A model generated the notes under the pieces. The model was given only the letters and a program-made list of their open reading frames with translations, had not been told where the DNA came from and ran no database searches. Source: Vreelandella olivaria (lineage in GTDB: Bacteria > Pseudomonadota > Gammaproteobacteria > Pseudomonadales > Halomonadaceae). Taken from it: a stretch of 64,000 nt of DNA. The stretch is from the NCBI GenBank assembly GCA_004295565.1, contig AP019416.1:3596001-3660000 (forward strand), in the 5' to 3' direction. This document shows positions 30,349 to 40,949 of this stretch, in pieces. Made by a program: the position numbers and the translations under genes. The first letter of the stretch is position 1. Every line of letters starts with the position of its first letter.

Positions 30349-30492
30349 CGAGGGCAGGCCTACGAGGAGGGCTGTGAACCCATCCTTGGGCGCTACCTAC
30401 GCCATCTGACCGCCATGGATGGCGGAAATGCCGAGATTGCAGGGATGCACTTCTCGGCCATGGCGTAGAACCTCCTCTTCGGTCTGCCCTCG
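30349..30492. repeat. Second inverted-repeat element (144 bp) beside allA
   Basis: Arms of 22 bases at 30349-30370 and 30471-30492 pair with four mismatches; the interior contains CGCCATGGATGGCG, itself a palindrome. No gene is present in this gap between the aminohydrolase and allA. It looks like a non-autonomous mobile or REP-type element; no second copy was recognised in the window. Confidence 0.55.
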
Positions 30493-30497
30493 CCTTC

Positions 30498-31340
30498 TTA
30501 TCGTGCACTTAGGCGAAGAGAGGCATGGCGATTAACATCTTTGTACAACAGGTACCTAAATGGCCCTGGGCCAGCGGCGTAGCAGGCCTGGGGACAGAAG
30601 GCGCGTAGCCACATAAAATCCCCGGCTTCTACTTCTACCCAGTTTTGATTCAGGTGGTAAACCGCTTTACCTTCGAGCACGTAAAGGCCGTGTTCCATGA
30701 CATGGGTTTCATCAAAGGAATCACGCCACCGGGCTGGAAGGTCACGATATTTACGTGCATATCGTGGCGAACATCCGCAGGGTCGACAAAGCGCGTGGTG
30801 GCCCAGCGCCCTTCAGTGCCCGGCATTTCGATGGGGCAATGTCCTGCTCGTTGGTGACAAACGCCTGTGGCACCTCAAGCCCTTCCACAAACTCATAGGC
30901 CTTGCGTACCCAGTGGAAACGTACCGGCGCGTTAGACTCGTTGCGCACCTGCCACGAACTGCCCGGAGGAATAAACGCGTAGCCGCCGGGCTGCAGGGTG
31001 TGGCGCTCACCTGACAAAGTAAGCGTTAACTCACCTTCCACAATAAACAGCACGCCTTCCGCCTGGTGATCAGGCTCAGGCTTATCGCTGCCGCCCTGGG
31101 GCTGGACTTCCATAATGTACTGGGAGAACGTCTCGGCGAATCCTGACAACGGCCGCGCCAGCACCCATAGCCGCGTGCCTTCCCAGAACGGCAGATTGCT
31201 GGTGACGATATCGCGCATTACGCCTTTAGGGATCAGCGCATAGGCTTCGGTAAATACCGCACGGTCGGCGGTAATTTGTGTTTGCGGCGGGTGCCCGCCG
31301 GTGGGGCGTAATAGTTCGCCGAGCGACGATTTGTTGGCAT
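30498..31340 (-). CDS. allE: (S)-ureidoglycine aminohydrolase-like bicupin protein, frameshifted
   Basis: A two-cupin protein. The preferred start is ATG 31340 (GGGAG upstream), reading MPTNRRSANYYAP once a lost C is restored; then TGGHPPQTQITADRAVFTEA, HQAEGVLFIVEGELTLTL, LQPGGYAFIPPGSSWQVRN and, after a slip near 30830, FDETHVMEHGLYVLEGKAVY with the metal-binding His/Glu residues. It converts ureidoglycine to ureidoglycolate and ammonia, feeding AllA next door. About 280 residues. A perfect TTGTATACAA lies 70 bases upstream. Confidence 0.87.
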
Positions 31341-31410
31341 TGTTTCTCCCTTTCTGATTGAGCATGGCGTGTTGGCTGCCGCTTAACACGACAGCTTTAT
31401 GTATCCAACC

Positions 31411-31420
31411 TTGTATACAA
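31411..31420. promoter_or_regulatory. TTGTATACAA operator-like palindrome (allE/allA promoter)
   Basis: Perfect 10-bp palindrome upstream of the ureidoglycine aminohydrolase gene. The same sequence occurs at 36596 and 36786, and one-mismatch versions at 54616 and 55281, all beside purine or ureide genes. Confidence 0.65.
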
Positions 31421-31446
31421 TATTAACCCAGGCGTTGTCTAAAAGG

Positions 31447-32174
31447 CTAGAGCACGGCAGAGATAAACTGCTTTAGCTCCGGGGTTTGCGGGTTGCTGAA
31501 TAGCTCGCTGGGGCGCCCTCTTCGTGGATGCGCCCCTGGTGCATAAACACCACGCGGTCGGCCACATCACGTGCAAAGCTCATTTCATGGGTGACCAGAA
31601 TCAGCGTCATACCCTCTTTTGCCAACGCTTCGAGCACGCGCAGCACTTCCCCGACCAGCTCAGGGTCGAGGGCGGAAGTCACCTCATCGCAAAGCATCAC
31701 TTTGGGGCGCATGGCCAGCGCCCGAGCGATGGCGACCCGCTGCTGCTGCCCACCGGAAAGCTGCGCCGGGTAGGCATCGTATTTGTCGGAGAGCCCCACT
31801 TTCTTGAGCACTTCGCGGGCGACTTTCTCGACCTCGGCTTTCTCCTCGCCACGCACCACCAGCGGCGCCAAACAGACGTTCTCACCCACGGTTTTATGGG
31901 GAAACAGGTTAAAGCTTTGGAATACCATGCCGACGTTTTCACTCAGCTCTTTAGGCGACATTGACGCCGCATCGAGCTGCTTATCGGCGATGGTGATCTG
32001 GCCGCGGTCGTGTTTTTCCAGCTGATTCAAGCAACGGAGCAAAGTACTTTTACCCGAACCGCTGCGGCCAATAATCGCCACCACTTCGCCTTGGGCAACC
32101 GAAAGGTTAATACCTTTAAGCACTTCCAGGTCGCCAAAGGCTTTATGAACGTTATCAACGTAAACCAGCGTCAT
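31447..32174 (-). CDS. Amino-acid-type ABC transporter ATP-binding protein, frameshifted at C-terminus
   Basis: [20 protein letters not shown] starts a GlnQ/HisP-type ATPase: Walker [14 protein letters not shown]-loop [13 protein letters not shown], signature [16 protein letters not shown], Walker [13 protein letters not shown] and H-loop LVTHEM. A lost C near 31510 changes the end; the proper one is [20 protein letters not shown]. About 242 residues. Works with the two permeases and the binding protein encoded just upstream; placed in the ureide cluster, it may import an allantoin-related compound or an amino acid. Confidence 0.9.
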
Positions 32175-32806
32175 AGAGCTTTTTCTCCAGATAGCGCGCG
32201 TAGCAGGAAAGGGGTAGCACAGCGCGAAGTAAAGCAGGGCCACAAGGGCAAAATGGTGAAGGGTTCGAAGGTGGCGTTATTGAGCATGGTGCCCGCCTTG
32301 GTCAGCTCGACAAAGCCAATGATAGAGGCCAGCGCCGTGCCTTTGATGACCTGTACCGAGAAACCCACCGTAGGCGGAATCGAAAGCCGCAGCGCCTGGG
32401 GCAGAATCACATGGCGCATGGTCTGGAAGTAGTTCATGCCCAGCACCCGCGCCGCGTGCCACTGCCCTTTGGCAACCGCCTCTAAACAGCCGCGCCAGAT
32501 GTCACATAGGAAGGCACTGGTAAACAGCGTCAACGCAATAGAAGCCGCCAGCCAGGCAGAGATCGGATGCCCCATGGCGGCAGCGCCAAAAGATCAAAAC
32601 AGCTGCATCAGCAGCGGCGTGCCTTGGAAAAGATCAACATAGAGCGACGTTAAGCGCTGCAGCCAGCGGTTGCTAGAGAGACGCATAAAGGTCAGCAGCA
32701 GCCCCACGGTGGCCCCACCCACAAAGGCAATCAGCGACAGCACAATGGTCCAGCGAGTCGCCAGCAGCAGGTTGCGCAGAATGTCCCAGAAGGTGAACTC
32801 AATCAT
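32155..32806 (-). CDS. Amino-acid-type ABC transporter permease 1, frameshifted
   Basis: [20 protein letters not shown] then [16 protein letters not shown] (the start of the HisM/GlnP family loop), a slip near 32590, and [21 protein letters not shown], the EAA motif. A second slip near 32210 affects the C-terminus, which properly ends [14 protein letters not shown]. About 216 residues, five to six membrane segments. Overlaps the start of the ATPase gene. Confidence 0.85.
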
Positions 32807-33476
32807 CGTTGTTCTCCTTGCTGATAAGCGAATACCCGCTTGCCCACCAGCATAAAGCTGCGCCGCATACCGAAGGCGAGGAGCAGATAGACCAGCGTGA
32901 TCAGCAGGTAGACTTCAAAGCTGCGAAAGTTGCGCGACTGGATAAAATTCGCGGCGTAGGTCAGATCAAATACCGATATCTGCGACACCACCGCCGAACC
33001 CAGCATCACAATAATGGACTGACTGATCAGTGCCGGGTAAACCCGCGCAAAGGCAGGCACCAGCACGATATGGCGATAGCTTTGCAGTGTGGTCATGCCC
33101 AGTGCACGCCCGGCTTCCAACTGCCCTTTCGCCGTGGCGCTAATACCGGCGCGTAGAATCTCGGCACTGTAGGCGGCCAGGTTGAGCGTCATGGCAATAA
33201 ACGCCGCGGTAATGGCATCAATTTTAATGCCGAGCCCCGGTAGCCCGAAGAAAATAAAAACAACTGCACAATAAAGGGTGTATTGCGGGTTACTTCAACG
33301 TAACCTCCCAGCCCCAACGCACCCATGGCTGCGCGTGCACACGTAAATACGCCACCGCCACTGCCAGCGCTAGCCCCGTCAGGTCGTCACCACGGTCAAA
33401 ATGACCGTGGTGGTAAGACCTTGAGAAGCTGACTGACGTAGGGCAACAGGGTAAGGAAATCGAGTGTTGGCCCCAT
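32803..33476 (-). CDS. Amino-acid-type ABC transporter permease 2, frameshifted
   Basis: The C-terminal half is clean: LAAYSAEILRAGISATAKGQ, EAGRALGMTTLQSYRHIVLV, the EAA motif, to the stop overlapping permease 1. The N-terminal half, from ATG 33476, needs several bases restored: MGPTLDFLTLLPYVSQLLKG, TTTVILTVVTTLTGLALAVA, VEVTRNTPFIVQLFFIFFGL. About 224 residues. Forms the heterodimeric membrane channel with permease 1. Confidence 0.85.
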
Positions 33477-33484
33477 GCTAAGCC

Positions 33485-34336
33485 TCAGCTACCGAAGTTT
33501 TCAGGCAGGTCGGCGCTGAACCAGCGTTGAGATAGCTCATTCAAGGTGCCATCTTCCAGGCCTTGGGCAATCAGGCGATTCACTTCTTCCATTAGCGCTG
33601 GCTCGTTTTTATTCATGCCCACATAGCAGGGAGTCTTTGAGCTGATAAATCAGCGAAGGCGCACGGTCGCTGTTGCGCTCGGCGATCTCGGCGGCGACTA
33701 CGTTACCGGTGGCCACGTAATCGACCTGGCCGGAAAGGAACGCAGAAATGGTGGTGGCGTTATCTTCAAAGCGCTGGACGGTGGTTGAATCCGGGGCAAT
33801 TTCAGAAAGCTCCATATCTTCCACGGCACCGCGGGTCACACCGATGGTTTTGTCGGCCAAGCCCTCCGGGCCATCCACGCTTTCATCTTGATCGGCGCTG
33901 AATACGCCCAGAAAGAACGGCGCGTAAGCGTCTGAGAAGTCGATTGCCGCTTCACGTTCTGGATTTTTACCCAGGCTGGAGATAACTAAATCCGCCTGCC
34001 CCGTCTGCAAGTAGGGAATACGGTTGGCACTGGTGACCGGGATCAGCTCAAGCTCAACCCCATCTCATCAGCGAGGTATTGGGCCATATCGATATCGTAG
34101 CCACGGGGCTGCAAGTCGGTACCTACCGAACCAAAGGGCGGAAAATCTTGCGGTACAGCCACCCGAATAGTGCCCCGGGACTCGATATCCTCTAGGGCAT
34201 CCGCCTGAACACTAGGGCTAGTCGTCAAAGCCCCCAGGGCGACTGCGGCACTCAGGCCGGTGGCTAAAACGCTGGACTGAAGAGACTTGAAGCGGCGGGT
34301 AAAGGAGTTATTGAAGCGGTGCGATAACGATTGCAT
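33485..34336 (-). CDS. Amino-acid-type ABC transporter substrate-binding protein, frameshifted
   Basis: ATG 34336 follows AGGAG. A long signal peptide ends near SVQADA; the domain opens IESRGTIRVAVPQDFPPFGS, slips near 34060 and goes on with QTGQADLVISSLGKNPEREA, FSDAYAPFFLGVFS and, after a slip near 33640, VGMNKNEPALMEEVNRLI and WFSADLPENFGS. This is the family-3 solute-binding fold. About 283 residues. First gene of the ABC operon; upstream (34391-34673) I see only AT-rich spacer likely to hold its promoter. Confidence 0.87.
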
Positions 34337-34673
34337 AAAGCTCTCCTGGCAGACGCATGTTCTGCAAAATCTCGGTTTTGCTAGAAACAATTGGCTGGCT
34401 AATTAGCAGTGGTGGTCTTGGCAATGGAAGCTAAGTGAATGAAAGCTTTGTTGCATAAAATCTAACAAAGAAACTTTCGTTTCACTTGATCACTGAATAG
34501 CAATCGCGATACCAGAAGCGGATAAGGTTTTTATAACAGCAGCTTAGCGGACACGCGGAGCCACAACGCAGCGTTTGCCGCATTGAGAGGAAGGTATAAA
34601 AAGAGAGGTGCAACGTTCTGGTGCAGTTTTCACCCATCAATAGGGCGAGGTGCACCATGAAAGGAGGCCCAGC

Positions 34674-35547
34674 CTATTGGGCGCTCCAATCCACGCTCAT
34701 GGTCGGCGCTTCCAACTCACTCAGCTCAGCGTACACATCGCTAATCGCGCTGATCCGCTCTCGACCTTCTGCAAGACGCCGGTGCAGCACGCCGTTGGCA
34801 ATCAGGCAGATCAGGCTATTGGCAGCGGCGTAGCTATCAAACGCCGAGAGGCTTTCCAGCGGCGTTTCAAAAACCACGTTACCTGGGAGGCGAAATTGAC
34901 CGCGGTAGGGTCAGCCAGTAAGACTACCTTGGCAGGCGAGCGCTCAAGTGCATCAATGAGCGAAGCAAAGGCCGCTGGGCGGCGGCGAAAACCAAACAGT
35001 ACCACCACGTCCTGCTCGGTGAGATCGACGATCTCTTCCGCTAACGACTGGTTAGGGTGAGGCACCACCCGCACCTGGGTGCGCGCCTGAATCAACTGCT
35101 GGCGAAAATGCAGCGCTAGCGGGTAGCTGTTACGAAAACCGATAACGACCACATGGCGCGCCTTATCCAGGCTTTCCACCAAGGCTGAAAAATCCTGATG
35201 AGCAATGCTATTTAAACAGCGCTGCAAATTATCCTGCTCCCGCTGCAAATGGCGCTGGAACGGCGCCCTGCCTCCTCTTGCATGGCGTTGGCGTCGATCA
35301 CTAGCGGCACGCCCAGGTTGCGCAACTGGCGAGCATGGTCTTTAACGGTGCGGTAGCTCTCAAACCCCAACCGCTTGAACAGGCGACTGACGGTCGATTT
35401 GGAGACCCCGGTCAATCGCGCCAAATCAGCGGCGCTGTACACCGCCAGATCATCAAAGTGATCGAGGATAAAGCTCGCCACCCGCTGCTCCTGGGCAGTT
35501 AGCGCGTCAAACTGGGCGGTAATCCGCTGTCCGATATGCGGCGTCAT
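34674..35547 (-). CDS. RpiR-family transcriptional regulator, frameshifted
   Basis: N-terminal helix-turn-helix (LARLTGVSKSTVSRLFKRLG) and a C-terminal SIS domain (VVVIGFRNSYPLALHF, VVVLFGFRRRPAAFASLIDA). Slips near 35240 and 34870 split it; the last piece runs FDSYAAANSLICLIANGVL to DWSAQ. About 290 residues. SIS domains usually sense phosphorylated sugars, but RpiR regulators also occur in ureide loci. It sits between the ABC operon and puuE and is likely to control one or both. Confidence 0.87.
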
Positions 35548-35568
35548 AGCATCCTATTAAGCGCTTAA

Positions 35569-36496
35569 TTAACGAGTTAAAGGGTGATGTTCCGCCCAAT
35601 GATGGGCGATATCAACCCGCCGAGCCACCCAAACGCGGTCATGGGTTTCGATGTAATCCAAGCGCTGCAGCGCGAAAGCGCCCAGGGCGCCCCAATAAGC
35701 GGCAGTGCATACCAATCGACAGCATTTTAGGCGCCTCCTCCCTTCCGCGTAGAGCACATCAAAGGCATCGCGCAGGTAGGTAAAGAAGTGATCCGCGGTG
35801 TTAAAGCCCTGTGGTGCGGCAAAGCGCATATCGTTGCTGTCCAGGGTGTAGGGGACGATAAGGTGATTATGGTCACTGCCCTGACTGTCGGTTACCTGCG
35901 TCCAGAACGGTAAATCATCGCCGTAGTAGTCGCTATCGTAAAGGAAACCGCCCTCATCCAGCACTAAACGCCGGGTATTGGGGCTATCGCGGCCGGTATA
36001 CCAACCCTGAGGTTTCTCGCCGTAGAGGCGCTGAAAAATCTCCATCGCCTGCTGAAGATGCTCGCGCTCGACGTGCTCGGGCACTTCCTGATAGTGAATC
36101 CAGCGGTAGCCGTGGCAGGCAATCTCGTGACCCAGTTCTTTAAAGGCCATAGCCACATCCGGATTGCGCTCCAGCGCCATGGCAACGCCAAACACCGTAA
36201 GCGGCAAATCACGTTTTTCAAACTCGCGCAGGATGCGCCACACCAGCGCGGGAGCCGTACTCGTAGATCGACTCCATGCTCAAGTGGCGATCAGGATAAG
36301 CCGGTGCGCCGATGATTTCTGACAGAAACTGCTCTGAACCTGAGTCACCATGCAACACGCAGTTTTCGCCGCCCTCCTCGTAGTTGAGCACAAACTGAAC
36401 GGCAATTTTGGCCTTGTTGGGCCAGTTGGCATGGGGCGGGTTGCGCCCATAACCGATTAAATCGCGTGAATAGTGACCCTTAGGTGATGACGACAT
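35569..36496 (-). CDS. puuE: Allantoinase PuuE (polysaccharide-deacetylase fold), frameshifted
   Basis: RDLIGYGRNPPHANWPNKAK, FVLNYEEGGENCVLHGDSGS, YGSRAGVW-type and ELGHEIACHGYRWIHYQEV are hallmarks of the metal-independent PuuE allantoinase, which opens allantoin to allantoate. One slip lies near 36235. Near 35730 two opposite errors leave a misread stretch; the right frame gives APKMLSIGMHCRLLGRPGR. About 309 residues. The 5-prime region has three half-site repeats and a TTGTATACAA. Adjacent to the divergent racemase gene. Confidence 0.92.
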
Positions 36497-36510
36497 AGAG
36501 AGCTCCTTGA

Positions 36511-36547
36511 TTCATACAAACCATTCATACAAAGCCATTCATACAAA
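36511..36547. repeat. Three tandem TTCATACAAA half-sites upstream of puuE
   Basis: TTCATACAAA occurs at 36511, 36524 and 36538 (spacing 13 and 14 bases) directly before the puuE start. TACAAA matches one arm of the TTTGTATACAAA palindrome at 36595. Confidence 0.6.
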
Positions 36548-36594
36548 CCTGGGCAGATCACTGGCAAATAGCCGCCCAGTAATACACAAAATAA

Positions 36595-36606
36595 TTTGTA
36601 TACAAA
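36595..36606. promoter_or_regulatory. TTTGTATACAAA palindrome, puuE side
   Basis: Perfect 12-bp palindrome 100 bases upstream of puuE, in the divergent region with the racemase gene. Confidence 0.65.
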
Positions 36607-36785
36607 ATAGCGACATTCATAGCCTACCGCAACGCGGTCGCTCGCCAATCCCCTGACCCTAATAGCGTTTCTCAGTTTAAAAGGCGTTAAGCCATTGAAA
36701 CTTGAACAAATGGTCAAGTTTTCTAAGCCGCTTTTTATCGCCGATTGCTGGTTAGCCCCTTGCGTCACGAAAAACCGCCCTATTT

Positions 36786-36795
36786 TTGTATACAA
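36786..36795. promoter_or_regulatory. TTGTATACAA palindrome, racemase side
   Basis: Perfect copy 36 bases before the GTG start of the racemase gene, placed to block or activate its promoter. Confidence 0.65.
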
Positions 36796-36830
36796 GAAAT
36801 GCCATATTGTTTACACACGGAATACCTATC

Positions 36831-37586
36831 GTGCATATACGCATTATTAACCCCAACACCACGGCCTCCATGACCGCTGCTATGGGTCAGGCAGCACAGC
36901 AGCAGGCGGGGCCTGGCACCACGGTTAGCGCTTCACAGCCTGACGCGGGCCCGGTTTCGATAGAAAGCCATTTTGACGAAGCGATCAGCGCGGTAGGGGT
37001 TGCCGAAGAGGTGCTTAAAGGCGAACGCGAAGGCGGCATCGATGCCTACGTGGTGGCCTGTTTCGGCGATCCGGGCTTGCTCGCTGCCCGCGAACTCACC
37101 CGCGCACCGGTGATTGGTATTGCCGAAGCGGCGTTTCATCTTGCCACCCTGGTGAGCACCCGTTTTTCTATTGTGACCACCTTGGGCCGCACCGGCATTA
37201 TCGCCGAGCACCTGCTGCAACAGTACGGCTTTAGCCACCACTGCCGTCGTATACGCGCCGCGGAAATCCCTGTGCTGGATCTTGAGCATCACCCTGACGC
37301 GGCGTTTACCCGCATTGTTGAAGAGTGCTGCCGCGCCCGGGATGAAGACGGCATTGGCGCCATCGTTTTAGGCTGCGGCGGTATGGCGAATTTGACTCAG
37401 GAGATCAGCCGCGAAGTGGGCCTGCCGGTAGTGGAAGGGGTCACCGCCGCGCTGAAACTGGCGGAGTCGCTGGTCAGTTTGGGTCTACATACCAGTAAGC
37501 ATGGCGACCTTGCCTACCCACGGCCAAAGACCTTCACGGGTAAGTTTTCCGAGCTTTCTGAGCTTGCACTACCGCTTAAGTCATAA
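36831..37586 (+). CDS. Asp/Glu/hydantoin racemase family protein (probable allantoin racemase)
   Basis: Reads cleanly. GTG 36831 gives a start HIRIINPNTTASMTAAMG, the family's N-terminal motif; an ATG at 36786 would begin inside the operator and is less likely. Both catalytic cysteines are present: VVACFGDPGLLAAREL and AIVLGCGGMANLTQEI. HyuE/HpxA members racemise hydantoins or allantoin; pairing with a PuuE allantoinase and NCS1 permeases favours allantoin, as in the hpx cluster of Klebsiella (inference). 251 residues. Confidence 0.87.
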   Translation: MHIRIINPNTTASMTAAMGQAAQQQAGPGTTVSASQPDAGPVSIESHFDEAISAVGVAEEVLKGEREGGIDAYVVACFGDPGLLAARELTRAPVIGIAEAAFHLATLVSTRFSIVTTLGRTGIIAEHLLQQYGFSHHCRRIRAAEIPVLDLEHHPDAAFTRIVEECCRARDEDGIGAIVLGCGGMANLTQEISREVGLPVVEGVTAALKLAESLVSLGLHTSKHGDLAYPRPKTFTGKFSELSELALPLKS

Positions 37587-37630
37587 CCGCTATAAAAACA
37601 GTCATGACTCCAAACATTTAATAACAAACG

Positions 37631-37677
37631 AATAGCAACACGAACGTCCAATAGCAACACGAACGTCCAATAGCACG
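37631..37677. repeat. Tandem 19-bp repeat in the leader of the NCS1 gene
   Basis: AATAGCAACACGAACGTCC occurs at 37631-37649 and 37650-37668, followed by a partial third copy. It lies between the racemase gene and the first permease gene. Confidence 0.8.
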
Positions 37678-37754
37678 CCACGCCGCAAGCGTTGCCTGGG
37701 GATTCCAAATACCCAAGCTGCCAATAAAACCGATAATCTTGCGAGGACGACATC

Positions 37755-39111
37755 ATGAGCGCTTCACCCTCGGCTCTTGCGTCACAAGAACGATCCGATG
37801 ACGGATCAAAAGCACTAGGGGCAGAAAGCCTGGCCCCGCAACACACCCGGATTATGGGGCGAGGCTCCTATTTTCTGGCCTGGTTCGGCGGCTGTGTTTC
37901 CATAGGCACCTTTGCCATGGGCTCAAGCGTCGTCGGCACCCTGAACCTGTTACAAGCCACCCTGGCCATCGCCATCGGCTGCTTTGTGATCGGGATAGCC
38001 CTGGCCATTAATGGGGCCGCAGGCTACAAGTACGGCATTCCGTTTATGGTGCAGGCGCGCAGTGCCTTCGGCTTTACCGGCACCCGCTTGCCGGGGCTAG
38101 TGCGCGCGGTGCCTGCAGTAGTGTGGTACGGCTTTCAAAGCTGGATTGGCGCCGGGGCACTCAATATGGTGTCGGCCACCCTGTTCGGCTTCGACAACCT
38201 TATCTTCTACTTCATTACCTTCCAGTTCCTACAAATTGGCCTGTCGGTGATGGGCTTCCAGGGCATCAAGTGGTTAGAGAACATCGGCAGCGCCTTTATC
38301 CTCGCCTCATTGATGTACATGTTCTACGCCACGGTGCAGCGCTATGGCGATGAGCTTTCCGCCAGCCTGCTGACCATGGAAGGCTCCTGGGGCATGCCCT
38401 TCTGGGGCGCGACCATGCTGTTCTTGGGCATCTACAGCACCATGATGCTCAACGTCAGCGACTACTCCCGCGAGCATAAAAGGGCACCGCCCAAAGCCTG
38501 CTCACCACCATCTACGCCATGTCGATTCTGCCCTGCACGCTGTTTATGGGCTTGATCGGCTATATGGTTTCGCAAGCCACCGGCACCGCTGACCCTATCC
38601 AGGTATTTGCCAACGCCGTCGATAACACCCCGCTGTTAATGACCACCCTGCTGTTCATCGCCTTCGCCCAGGTGACCACCAACGTGCTCAACAACGTGGT
38701 ACCGCCCACCTACGTGCTGATGGACGTCTTCAAGATCAAGTTCTCGGTCGCCACGGTGATCGTAGGCTTGCTGGCCTTCGCCACCTTCCCTGGAAACTGG
38801 TGCAGCCAGGTTCCGCGGCGGGCCTGCAGCTGTTTGTGCAGACCTACTCCGCCTTTTTAGGCCCGATCTTCGCCATTCTGGTGGTGGACTATTATGTGAT
38901 TCGCCGCCGCACCCTGGATATCGACAAACTGTATGACGTCAACGGCCCTTACCAAGGCGTGAACCTAGCGGCGTTTATCGCCACCGCTATCGGTATTGTG
39001 GCCGCGCTCTCTTTCTCGGCGATCTCGTGGTACGCCAGCCTGATACCCGCAGGCGTCAGCTACTACCTGCTAATGAAGTACTGGGCACCCTGCCAGCGCT
39101 TTAGCCAGTAA
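37755..39111 (+). CDS. NCS1-family permease 1 (nucleobase/allantoin type), frameshifted
   Basis: About 450 residues and 12 membrane segments: WFGGCVSIGTFAMGSSVVG, YGIPFMVQARSAFGFTGTRL, AVPAVVWYGFQSWIGAGALN and MLNVSDYSREHK are NCS1 signatures. Slips near 38490 and 38795 divide it; the later parts read NVLNNVVPPTYVLMDVFKIK and FLGPIFAILVVDYYVIRRRT. The family imports purines, pyrimidines, hydantoins or allantoin with H+ or Na+. ATG 37755 follows GCGAGGACG. Context favours allantoin or hydantoin. Confidence 0.9.
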
Positions 39112-39139
39112 CCCATTTGCCAACCTGCGAGCCAATACA

Positions 39140-40603
39140 ATGAAAGAGAGCAACGACGTTAGCGACCTGGATATCAAACATATCGATCCCACGCTCTATA
39201 ACGAGGATCTGGCGCCGCTTAAACCCCAGGATCGTAACTGGGGCGCGTTTGAGATTTTTAACGTCTGGTCTAACGACATCCAGAGCCTGTTTGGCTACAC
39301 CCTGGCCGCCTCGCTGTTTTTAACCTACGGCCTAAACGGCTGGGCGGTGATGGCGGCGATTATTCTGGCCGGTGTGATCGTGATGTTTCTGGTCAATCTT
39401 ACCGGTAAGCCCAGCGTTAAATACGGTATCCCCTTTCCGGTCATGGTGCGTGCCAGCATGGGGTACGCGGCGCCAACCTACCCGCGATGCTGCGCGCCAT
39501 CGTGGGGATTTTCTGGTACGGCGTGCAGACCTACTTCGCCTCCACCGCCGTCACCCTGCTGATTACGGCATTTTTGGCGCAGGCAATGGCAGCACCTTCC
39601 TGGGGCTTTCCGGCGTGGCTTGGGTGTCGTTTGTGATTGTGTGGCTGTTTCAGATTGCGATCTTCTGGCAGGGCATCGAGCGCATTAAGCACTTCCTCAA
39701 CTGGGCGGGGCCGCTGGTCTACGTGGTGATGCTGGTACTAATGGTCATTGTTTGGTACCAGGCGGAAGTGAGCTGATCCCCGCCATTGGCACCATTTTTA
39801 GCGGCGACGGTGAAGCCAGCGGCAGCTCAATCGCCGCCTTTATGGCGATTGTGGGCACCATGGTGGCGTATTTCGCAGCGGTGGTAATCAACTTCGGTGA
39901 CTTCACCCGCTTCGTAAAACCGAACGCCAGATGAAGCTGGGCAACCTGCTGGGCTTGCCGCTTAACGTAGCGTTCTTCTCGTTTATCGCGCTGATTATTA
40001 CCGCAGGCACCTTAGTGCTGTTTGGCGAAGCGCTAACCAACCCCGCCGATATCGTTGAGCGGGTGGACTCACTACCGCTCACGATTGTCGCCGCCCTCAC
40101 CTTCTTCGCCGCCACGGTGGGCATCAACCTGGTGGCCAACTTTATTCCTCCCGCCTACGACCTTGCTAACCTGTTCCCCAGCAAAATCAGCTTCAAGATG
40201 GGCGGCCTGATTACCGCGGTGATTGCGTTTTCGTCGGTGCGCTATGGCTTTCGGTGATCAGCCAGATTGGAGTACCCGGCTTTGTAAATGCGCTGGGGCA
40301 GTCGTGGCGCCCTTCTACGGCATTATCGTGGTCGACTACTACCTGATTAAGCGCCAGCACCTGAACATGCAGGAGCTGTTCTCATCAGCACCCGGCAGCG
40401 CCTACTACTACGTAAACGGCTGGAACACCCGCGCCCTTATCGCTTTTGGCGTGGCGGCGATGTTCTCGCTTTCCACCGTTTTAGTACCCGCGCTTTCAGC
40501 CCTTGGCGGCTTTGGCTGGATGATTGGCGCAGCCTTGGGTGGACTGTTCTACTACGGCTTGATGCGGCAGTTTAAGGCTGCGCCTGCATTGGCTCAACAG
40601 TAG
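39140..40603 (+). CDS. NCS1-family permease 2 (allantoin/uracil type), frameshifted
   Basis: A second NCS1 protein of about 488 residues, 29 bases after the first. KPQDRNWGAFEIFNVWSNDI, YGIPFPVMVRASMG, then in another frame FWYGVQTYF-like residues, VINFGDFTRFVK, ATVGINLVANFIPPAYDLAN and FYGIIVVDYYLIKRQHLN. The N-terminal NWGAFEIFNVWSNDIQS is close to PucI-type allantoin permeases. Slips near 39475, 39770, 39930 and 40245. Confidence 0.9.
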
Positions 40604-40640
40604 ACAAATGGATCGTAACTAGCTGATTAAAGTTGATACA

Positions 40641-40667
40641 AGCGCCATCGGTTTTGCCGATGGCGCT
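40641..40667 (+). terminator. Terminator of the racemase/NCS1 operon
   Basis: AGCGCCATCGG pairs with CCGATGGCGCT around a TTTTG loop and is followed by TTT. The rest of 40604-40949 holds no gene I can support; it is more AT-rich from 40740, where the accessory region begins. Confidence 0.8.
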
Positions 40668-40949
40668 TTTGTGGCGCAGGCTGGCGCGGCTGATTTGGAA
40701 CCTGCTGACAAACTCCCATGGCGGTACCAAGCAACGTATTTTGCGGTCTCAAACTCAGCAAAATGAGATATTTTCGATTTGCCTGAATTCATATAATAAC
40801 TGCAGCCATCTTGATTACGTCAGTAACGGGATACGGAGCTGCTTTATTTACTGCGTTTGAAGCTTGGGTCAGATGAAAATATCTACTAAAACGATGATCT
40901 TGTGTAGAAGCGTGCGAACCGCTGTCGCGATCCGCACGGGAGGGCTGGA

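Noticed and set aside
16413-37677. CRISPR array
   Set aside because: The only tandem repeats seen (AACCAC x4, the 13-14-base half-sites, the 19-mer x2) lack spacers of uniform length and no cas gene is present.
37514-37846. Minus-strand frame across the racemase/NCS1 gap
   Set aside because: It covers the tandem repeat and both neighbouring gene ends; no ribosome site or family likeness.
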